NCBI GenBank assembly: GCA_017461825.1
Contig: JAFTXB010000109.1
Coordinates: forward strand, 1 to 10,378
DNA length: 10,378 nucleotides
From: Clostridia bacterium
GTDB taxonomy: Bacteria > Bacillota > Clostridia > Oscillospirales > CAG-272
Direction: 5' to 3'
The notes under the pieces are model-generated. The model saw only the letters and a program-made list of their open reading frames with translations, was not told where the DNA came from and ran no database searches. A program made the translations under genes and the position numbers. Shown piece by piece: positions 5,659-10,378 of the stretch (position 1 is the first letter of the stretch; every line of letters begins with the position of its first letter).

Positions 5659-6626
5659 AAAAAACAATTCCGATCTTTTTCTCATCCGATGATAATTATC
5701 TGCCCTATCTTGCCGTTTCGATCCGTTCGCTGATCGAAAACGCATCCCCCGACTATTGTTACCGCATCCACATTCTCAACAACGGGCTGAATGCCGAGCG
5801 TCTGTCGCTGATCCTTTCGATGGAGCAGGAGAACGTTGAGATCGTTTCGGTTGACGTCACCCACGTGATCGAGCCGATCGCGGAAAGGCTGAACCTACGC
5901 GATTATTACACCGTGTCGATCTATTTCCGTTTGTTCATCGCGTCGATGTTTCCGCAGTACCACAAGGCGATCTACCTTGATGCCGACATTGCCGTCAACG
6001 GGGATATTTCGGCGCTGTATCAAATTGCGCTGGGGCAGAGGATCCTTGGCGTGGTATCCGACGACATCATCGCAAGCCACCGCGATTTCAGACGCTATTC
6101 CGAGGAGGCACTTGGCATCCCGTACCGCCGTTATTTCAACTCGGGCGTGCTTCTCATGAACCTCGACCGCTTCCGTATGGAGGATATTGAGCGCAAATTC
6201 GTGTATCTGTTGCAGACCTATCATTTTGAAACGGTCTGCCCCGATCAGGACTACCTCAACGTGCTCTGCCGCGACAAGGTGCTCTATCTCGACCGCGGGT
6301 GGAACAAGATGTCGATCGACGGGGACTACAGCGGTATGCCCAATCTCGTGCATTACAATATGTTTTACAAGCCGTGGCAGTACAAAAATATCGTGTATCA
6401 GGAGTATTTCTGGCAGTATGCCGAAATGACGGCGTTTTACGATGAATTGCGCGAGACGCAGAAGAAGTTCGGGCTGAAAAACAAGCTCGCGCACGTCAAA
6501 GCCAACCGTGTGCTCCATCGCAACGCCAGGCGCATCTGCACCCTGCCCGACAATTTCAACCGCGTATTAAACGAAGGCAGAAAAGACTTGGACGCGATGC
6601 GCTATGAGGTGCCACATGAAGCGTAA
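5655..6626 (+). CDS. GT8 family glycosyltransferase, second copy
   Basis: 323 residues, starting at ATG 5655 with AAGGAG 8 nt upstream; the frame is open further upstream inside the first GT8 gene, but MKKTIPIFFSSDDNYL is a typical GT8 start. Residues 84-97 (YYTVSIYFRLFIAS) precede the DxD motif DAD at 109-111 (YLDADIAV). FNSGVLLMNLDRF at 161-173, DQDYLN at 197-202 and HYNMFYKPW at 233-241 follow in the family order. It is about 45 residues longer than the first copy, the extra being a basic C-terminal helix region (about 265-323) that may bind anionic membrane lipids. The predicted reaction is retaining transfer from a UDP-hexose. The gene overlaps its upstream neighbour by 4 nt and the next acyltransferase by 11 nt. 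Confidence 0.9.
   Translation: MKKTIPIFFSSDDNYLPYLAVSIRSLIENASPDYCYRIHILNNGLNAERLSLILSMEQENVEIVSVDVTHVIEPIAERLNLRDYYTVSIYFRLFIASMFPQYHKAIYLDADIAVNGDISALYQIALGQRILGVVSDDIIASHRDFRRYSEEALGIPYRRYFNSGVLLMNLDRFRMEDIERKFVYLLQTYHFETVCPDQDYLNVLCRDKVLYLDRGWNKMSIDGDYSGMPNLVHYNMFYKPWQYKNIVYQEYFWQYAEMTAFYDELRETQKKFGLKNKLAHVKANRVLHRNARRICTLPDNFNRVLNEGRKDLDAMRYEVPHEA
6606..6611 (+). promoter_or_regulatory. ribosome binding site fixing the second acyltransferase start
   Basis: GAGGTG, 4 nt before ATG 6616 and within the final codons of the second GT8. The alternative ATG at 6604 has no comparable site, so the shorter form is preferred, though the spacing is tight. Confidence 0.5.
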
Positions 6627-7458
6627 GACCTTGGAAACCGCGGAACGTTCGCCCGAGCGCCTGAAAATTCTCGAGCGCATTGCCGCGCTTGAGCATGAGG
6701 GCGGCGACAGCTTTTATATCGACGTGGAGGACGATCCCTCGGGGCATGAATTGCGCCCCGACGAGGTTGATTATCTGCGCAAAAAGCCTTCCAGTAAGCT
6801 CAAAACGTTGGGCGCGCGTGCCATGGCGGCGATCTTGCAGCCGCTTGTGCGAAAGGATCTGCAGATCACGGTCGAGGGGGAAGAAAACCTTGCTGGGATC
6901 AGTGGCGCGGCGATCATCACCAGTAACCATTTCAGCATTTTTGAAAACATTGCGGTAAAGGAGGTTGCCGACAGAGTGCAGGGCAAGCACCGCTTTTACC
7001 GCGTGATCAAGGGCTTAAATTTCTTCCAGCCGGGCTGGGTGGGCTTTTTGATGAAGAATTGCGACACCCTGCCGCTTTCCAAAAATCTCAAGACGCTGCG
7101 GCTGTTTGAGGCGGCGTTGGAACGGATTTTGGCAAAGGGAGGGCTGGTGCTGGTCTATCCCGAGCAGGCAATGTGGTGGAATTATCGCAAGCCTCGCCCC
7201 CCAAAGGCGGGTGCCTATCACTACGCCGCAAAGTTTGAGGTGCCTATCATCCCCTGCTTTGTGACGATGGAGGACACCGAAGTGCCCGACGGCTACGGAT
7301 TTCCAAAGCAGACATACACGATCCACGTTATGCCGCCGCTCTATCCCGACCCGCAAAAGACCAACCGCGAGAACGAGCGCACCATGCAAGCCGAAAACTA
7401 CCGCCTCTGCCTTGAAAAATACCGCGAGGTGTACGGGGTGGAGTGTAAATATGAATAA
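6616..7458 (+). CDS. PlsC-like (LPLAT) acyltransferase, second copy
   Basis: 280 residues. The first 60 are charged and soluble, absent from minimal PlsC. The LPLAT core begins near 65: AAIITSNHFSIFENIAV holds block I as N104-H105-xxxx-E110, with glutamate where aspartate is usual; FYRVIKGLNFF (127-137) is block II-like, and LVYPEQAMWW (179-188) is the PE block, followed by RPPKAGAYHYA. Predicted to acylate a hydroxyl acceptor at the membrane. It is only distantly similar to the first copy, so it should have a different acceptor or position. It closes the four-gene operon, overlapping the GT8 by 11 nt. If E110 does not replace the catalytic aspartate, it could be a weakened or inactive homologue, but glutamate can plausibly pair with the histidine. 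Family confident, role inferred. Confidence 0.82.
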   Translation: MKRKTLETAERSPERLKILERIAALEHEGGDSFYIDVEDDPSGHELRPDEVDYLRKKPSSKLKTLGARAMAAILQPLVRKDLQITVEGEENLAGISGAAIITSNHFSIFENIAVKEVADRVQGKHRFYRVIKGLNFFQPGWVGFLMKNCDTLPLSKNLKTLRLFEAALERILAKGGLVLVYPEQAMWWNYRKPRPPKAGAYHYAAKFEVPIIPCFVTMEDTEVPDGYGFPKQTYTIHVMPPLYPDPQKTNRENERTMQAENYRLCLEKYREVYGVECKYE

Positions 7459-7553
7459 AGAAATGGCATACCCCGCGAAAGAGAGGCGATTTTACGAAAA
7501 ATCATTACTTCTAAATATGCTGTTTTTTTACTGCTTTTGAGATTCAAAATGGA

Positions 7554-7598
7554 AGTGACTAACTCAACTACAATTTCCCCGCGGTTGAGTTAGTCACT
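7554..7598. terminator. perfect 15-bp inverted repeat between convergent genes
   Basis: AGTGACTAACTCAAC (7554-7568) and GTTGAGTTAGTCACT (7584-7598) form perfect arms around a 15-nt loop. It lies between the end of the rightward operon and the end of the leftward zinc-ribbon cassette, so a bidirectional terminator is the simplest reading. T-rich sequence follows on the plus strand but begins 6 nt after the stem, so the terminator is not textbook. A mobile-element end is an alternative. Confidence 0.5.
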
Positions 7599-7604
7599 AT
7601 ACTG

Positions 7605-7817
7605 TTATTTTTTATTAACTAAATGTTTTACAACAGGAACAACCGATAGAATAGCAATACCTAATGCTCCGGCAGTTGCAAGTGCTTCTCTTCTTGTTTT
7701 TGCTCTTCCTCTTCGGCAATTATCGCAATACCTATATTTGGTTGTGCTTGCCAAAACCTTGCCGCATTTTTTGCACATTTTTTCTGTTACATTCGTTTCC
7801 GTCTTATTTACTTTCAT
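7605..7817 (-). CDS. small zinc-ribbon protein with one C-terminal membrane helix
   Basis: 70 residues. C15-x2-C18 (CKKC) and C31-x2-C34 (CDNC) form a four-cysteine zinc ribbon. A basic stretch RRGRAKTRR (35-43) then leads into one hydrophobic helix at about 46-63 (ATAGALGIAILSVVPVV) and a short KHLVNKK tail. It is probably a membrane protein with the ribbon on the cytoplasmic side, because positive charge flanks the helix. ATG 7817 lies inside the last codons of the upstream zinc-ribbon gene (14-nt overlap), with GAGG about 9 nt before it, so translation is coupled. Base composition is AT-rich like its partner and unlike the GT8 operon. Function is not recognised. It may anchor its partner to the membrane or act as a small membrane effector; both are inferences. 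Confidence 0.7.
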   Translation of the reverse strand: MKVNKTETNVTEKMCKKCGKVLASTTKYRYCDNCRRGRAKTRREALATAGALGIAILSVVPVVKHLVNKK

Positions 7818-8922
7818 TATGTTTTTCCTCTGAAATCATCATAAAATTGTGACAGGATAATTGTCTGTTTGTATCAAACTTTATTATCCTGTTTGAAATT
7901 GTCATAAACTCATCTACCACCTGCAATTTCTTCAAAGATGTATTTTCATTCAAACGCAGAAGGGTATCCCGATTGTCGAGTTTATTGTCTACAATGAATG
8001 CTCTGAATTGCATGAGACTTTGCTTGCTTGCTTCATACTCTCCCAAAAGTGCATATCCTTCGCATTCGATTTGCACCGAATTTGTAATAGATATCAAAGC
8101 TTGGAACGCATCAGAAACTTTTTGAGGAATATCTTTTCCTTTCTTTCCCTCAAACAAGAGCTGAACATCGTTCTTTTGCGAGTTTTCTACTATGAAATTA
8201 AGGTTCTCAGAAAAATTTCGCATCAATACGCGTTTTGCTTCTGTTGCAGAATTAACGACATTGAGTAACGCAATCTCACGTAGTCTGGTGTCTTGTATTC
8301 TTGATGTTAACAAAAGTTTATCTTTGGTACTTTCTGCTAAGGCAATACGATCATTTTGAAGCTCAATATGGATGCCCCTTATTGCATCTCCGACATATTC
8401 TATTTCATCAAGAATTTGTGCCATGACCGCATGCGTTTGAAGATTGCTCAAAGAGTTTGCGAGTTCGGGCGTGAGAGTCATTTCCTTGAGCCTAACTTGT
8501 TTTACGATACCTTCCGCATCGCGTATAGTAGGCAAAATTTCACCTTGCTTATCAATCGTAAAACGATAGATGCCTTTTTCTATGAGAGATTTAACATAAG
8601 AATCCATTTTTGCAACAAGGATATTTTCCTTCTTTGCCATACTTTCAATCACTTTTGCTATTGCCGGAAGGCGAAGCTGGACATTTTGCCACTTGCCGAA
8701 GAACTGAACTAGAGTTCTATTATCCTCAACAGCCATCAGATTGTATTGTTCTCTAGTGGGGTTCCATTCCTCAATATCATATTCAAACGTCGGTATTACT
8801 TCATATTTGTCTTGAATACTAATGGGAAGAGAGGGGTTTTCACCCATATATCCACAATGGGGACACAAGGTTGCTTTATTTGAAATTTTAGTTCCACATT
8901 CCGGGCAAAGGATTAAACTCAT
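7804..8922 (-). CDS. zinc-ribbon protein of unknown function with helical body
   Basis: 372 residues. The first 25 are a compact zinc ribbon, C6-x2-C9 and C20-x2-C23 (CPECG and CPHCG). A linker to about 70 follows, then a long, largely helical body (about 75-350) with few cysteines and no membrane segment or signal peptide. Stretches such as 86-118, 165-235 and 290-345 look like long amphipathic helices, possibly coiled or bundled. I recognise no catalytic motif: no Walker A, nuclease or TIR signature. Start at ATG 8922 has AGTAGGT about 5 nt upstream and a plausible promoter. It is AT-rich and coupled to the small zinc-ribbon membrane protein, so the two probably work together, with this as a cytosolic sensor, scaffold or adaptor. 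No function can be assigned from sequence alone. Confidence 0.75.
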   Translation of the reverse strand: MSLILCPECGTKISNKATLCPHCGYMGENPSLPISIQDKYEVIPTFEYDIEEWNPTREQYNLMAVEDNRTLVQFFGKWQNVQLRLPAIAKVIESMAKKENILVAKMDSYVKSLIEKGIYRFTIDKQGEILPTIRDAEGIVKQVRLKEMTLTPELANSLSNLQTHAVMAQILDEIEYVGDAIRGIHIELQNDRIALAESTKDKLLLTSRIQDTRLREIALLNVVNSATEAKRVLMRNFSENLNFIVENSQKNDVQLLFEGKKGKDIPQKVSDAFQALISITNSVQIECEGYALLGEYEASKQSLMQFRAFIVDNKLDNRDTLLRLNENTSLKKLQVVDEFMTISNRIIKFDTNRQLSCHNFMMISEEKHNESK

Positions 8923-8951
8923 TTTTACCTACTTTCTTTTCGATAAATGAC

Positions 8952-8981
8952 AATTTAGTACTTGATCTGATAATTTGGCAA
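8952..8981 (-). promoter_or_regulatory. possible promoter of the zinc-ribbon cassette
   Basis: Minus strand TTGCCA (8981-8976), five of six matches, an 18-nt spacer, then TAAATT (8957-8952). Transcription would start near 8945, giving a leader of about 23 nt that includes the ribosome binding site. Confidence 0.4.
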
Positions 8982-9080
8982 TAGTGCTTTAATTTTGTTT
9001 TTTGATACTCTCTCGATTTTTATGTCAGCTCCAGTATTTTTGAAACAGCCGAATGAGATGTATGCTCTTTTTTCTTTTTT

Positions 9081-9130
9081 GTAAAAGTTTTGAAGGGGTG
9101 TGGGGAAACTTTTGAAAAAGTTTCCCCACA
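9081..9130 (+). repeat. dispersed hairpin element, copy C, downstream of malQ
   Basis: TGTGGGGAAACTTTT (9099-9113) and AAAAGTTTCCCCACA (9116-9130) are perfect 15-bp arms separated by GA. They are preceded by GTAAAAGTTTTGAAGGGG (9081-9098), which also marks copy B and, in reverse, copy A. Relative to malQ the hairpin lies 22 nt past the stop codon in the same orientation as copy B past its gene. It probably ends malQ transcription and separates it from the zinc-ribbon cassette. Confidence 0.6.
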
Positions 9131-9132
9131 AA

Positions 9133-9149
9133 ACGCGCCCCCAACGCGT
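9133..9149 (-). terminator. short GC-rich terminator right after malQ
   Basis: On the minus strand ACGCG-7nt-CGCGT is followed at once by TTTTG, three bases past the malQ stop. The stem is only 5 bp but all strong pairs but one. It stacks directly onto the larger hairpin of copy C. Confidence 0.4.
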
Positions 9150-9151
9150 CT

Positions 9152-10378
9152 TTATCTTCCGTATAGCTTGTTCCAGCGGCGGAATTTTTCGGGGGAGAGC
9201 AGTCCAAGCTGATTTTTTGTGATTCGGTAGCTCCAGTTGCCCGAGGCATTTCCCGGGCGGTTGATGCGGGTATCGCTGCCGTAGAGGAGCAGATCCTGCA
9301 CGGGGAGGATCAAAAGCCCTGCGTGGCTTGCAAACATCACGCGCAAGACCGCGTTGTAGCAGGCATCCCAATCTCCCTCGTAACCGCAATACGCCATCAG
9401 CTTTTCGCGTGTGGCATCGTCGAGATCCCACACATAGCCGAGGAGCGTGTTGTTGTCGTGCGTTCCCGTGTAGGCAACGCAGTTGTTGTCGTAGTTGTGC
9501 GGCAGGTGGGGCGAGCCCTCGTCGCCCAAAAAGGCGAACTGCAACACGCGCATGCCGGGGTAGCCGCTGTCCTTGACCAACTTATGTACGGCGGGCGTGA
9601 TGTCGCCGAGGTCCTCTGCAATGATCAACTTGTCGCCGCAGATCGGGTGCAACGCGCGGATGAGCGACATTCCCGGTCCCTTTTGCCACACGCCGTTTCG
9701 CGCGGTGGTCTCGCCTGCGGGAATGCTGAAATAGGATTCCAGCCCGCGGAAATGGTCGATGCGTACGCCGTCAAACAGCTCCATCATAAAGGTCATGCGC
9801 TCGCACCACCATGCGTAGCCGTCTGCCTTCATGCGCTTCCAATCGTATAGGGGATTGCCCCAAAGCTGACCGTCCGCCGAAAAATAATCGGGCGGAACGC
9901 CTGCCACGGCGGTGGGGCGGTTGCGCTTGTCAAGCTGAAACTGCTCGCGGTTTGCCCACACGTCCGCGCTGTCAAGCGCTACATAGATTGGAATATCGCC
10001 AACGATCGAAATGCCGCGCCGATTAGCGTATGCTTTTAGATCCATCCATTGGCGGTAGACCTCGTATTGCGTAAACTGCCATGTGCGGAGGACTGCCTCG
10101 TCGGGCTCCTCGGTCGTCCAATCGGTCCATTCCGCGCCGCCGTTTGCCGCTTTGACAGCCATAAAACGGCAGAAATTTGCAACCTGTGGGTGCGTTTTGA
10201 GAAATACCTTGATGGGAGCGTCGGTTTTCACTCGCGACGCAGCAAGCGCAAGAAGTGGCATACGCTCTCGCTCCAACCGCTCAAATTCGCAGGCGTAGGG
10301 CGTTTTTTGACGCGCGGCGTTGAGCTCGTCGGCGGTCAGAAGCCCTTGGTCAAACCGGGTGGGACGATCGATAAAATA
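9152..10378 (-). CDS. malQ: 4-alpha-glucanotransferase (amylomaltase, GH77), 5' end beyond window
   Basis: 408 residues are present, in frame right to the window edge; roughly the first 80-90 residues are missing compared with typical bacterial enzymes. The visible part begins YFIDRP, matching the usual early region. The GH77 active-site set is complete: nucleophile Asp in GVRIDHFRGL (residue 208 of the visible part), acid/base Glu in LIIAEDLG (255) and the transition-state Asp in YTGTHDNNT (308). VAGVPPDYFSADGQLWGNP is the conserved 250s-loop sequence of the family. The enzyme transfers alpha-1,4-glucan segments between maltodextrins in the cytosol, feeding glycogen or maltodextrin use. A TTG at 10276 or a downstream ATG is not the start, since the homologous sequence continues upstream. 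Two hairpins follow the stop codon. Confidence 0.97.
   Translation of the reverse strand, partial: YFIDRPTRFDQGLLTADELNAARQKTPYACEFERLERERMPLLALAASRVKTDAPIKVFLKTHPQVANFCRFMAVKAANGGAEWTDWTTEEPDEAVLRTWQFTQYEVYRQWMDLKAYANRRGISIVGDIPIYVALDSADVWANREQFQLDKRNRPTAVAGVPPDYFSADGQLWGNPLYDWKRMKADGYAWWCERMTFMMELFDGVRIDHFRGLESYFSIPAGETTARNGVWQKGPGMSLIRALHPICGDKLIIAEDLGDITPAVHKLVKDSGYPGMRVLQFAFLGDEGSPHLPHNYDNNCVAYTGTHDNNTLLGYVWDLDDATREKLMAYCGYEGDWDACYNAVLRVMFASHAGLLILPVQDLLLYGSDTRINRPGNASGNWSYRITKNQLGLLSPEKFRRWNKLYGR

Noticed and set aside
4777..6518. Long minus-strand frames (4777-5580 and 5895-6518)
   Set aside because: They mirror the two GT8 genes, whose DxD and other motifs lie on the plus strand; the minus translations show no domain.
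9323..9850. 175-codon plus-strand frame opposite malQ
   Set aside because: Valine/alanine-rich antisense shadow of a gene with a complete GH77 active-site set.

Overview
The window reads as a chromosomal segment of an anaerobic Clostridia-type Firmicute, probably a gut lineage near Oscillospirales or Christensenellales. The reasons are the DUF5685 plus J-domain gene pair, the DUF6512 membrane protein, strong AGGAGG-type ribosome binding sites, sigma-A-like promoters and mid-range GC in most genes. Placement is an inference from gene families, not from a marker gene. No rRNA, tRNA, CRISPR array, transposase or integrase is visible.

Left part (1-3726, all minus strand): a SAM-dependent methyltransferase-like gene running off the left edge, preceded by a DUF6512 membrane protein whose leader holds a perfect 19-bp palindrome; then a six-helix membrane protein resembling an ECF S component. 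Next comes a 250-bp non-coding island full of hairpins, with two inverted copies of a dispersed hairpin element. Upstream of that lies a two-gene operon, DUF5685 then a J-domain protein with TPR-like repeats and a ten-cysteine tail.

Middle part (3727-7458): a divergent promoter region drives the DUF5685 operon leftward and a tight four-gene operon rightward. That operon is PlsC-like acyltransferase, GT8 glycosyltransferase, GT8 glycosyltransferase, PlsC-like acyltransferase, with 4, 4 and 11 nt overlaps. The enzyme mix suggests assembly of an acylated, glycosylated surface molecule such as a glycolipid or lipoglycan; the product is unknown. A GC-rich, hairpin-forming stretch lies between two possible promoters ahead of the operon and may be a structured leader or small RNA.

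Right part: a visibly AT-rich two-gene minus-strand cassette (7605-8922) encodes a 372-residue zinc-ribbon protein of no recognised function, translationally coupled to a 70-residue protein with a four-cysteine zinc ribbon and one C-terminal membrane helix. Perfect 15-bp-arm hairpins lie on each side of it. This is the best candidate for an undescribed system. The window closes with the 3' four-fifths of malQ (4-alpha-glucanotransferase), followed by two stacked hairpins.
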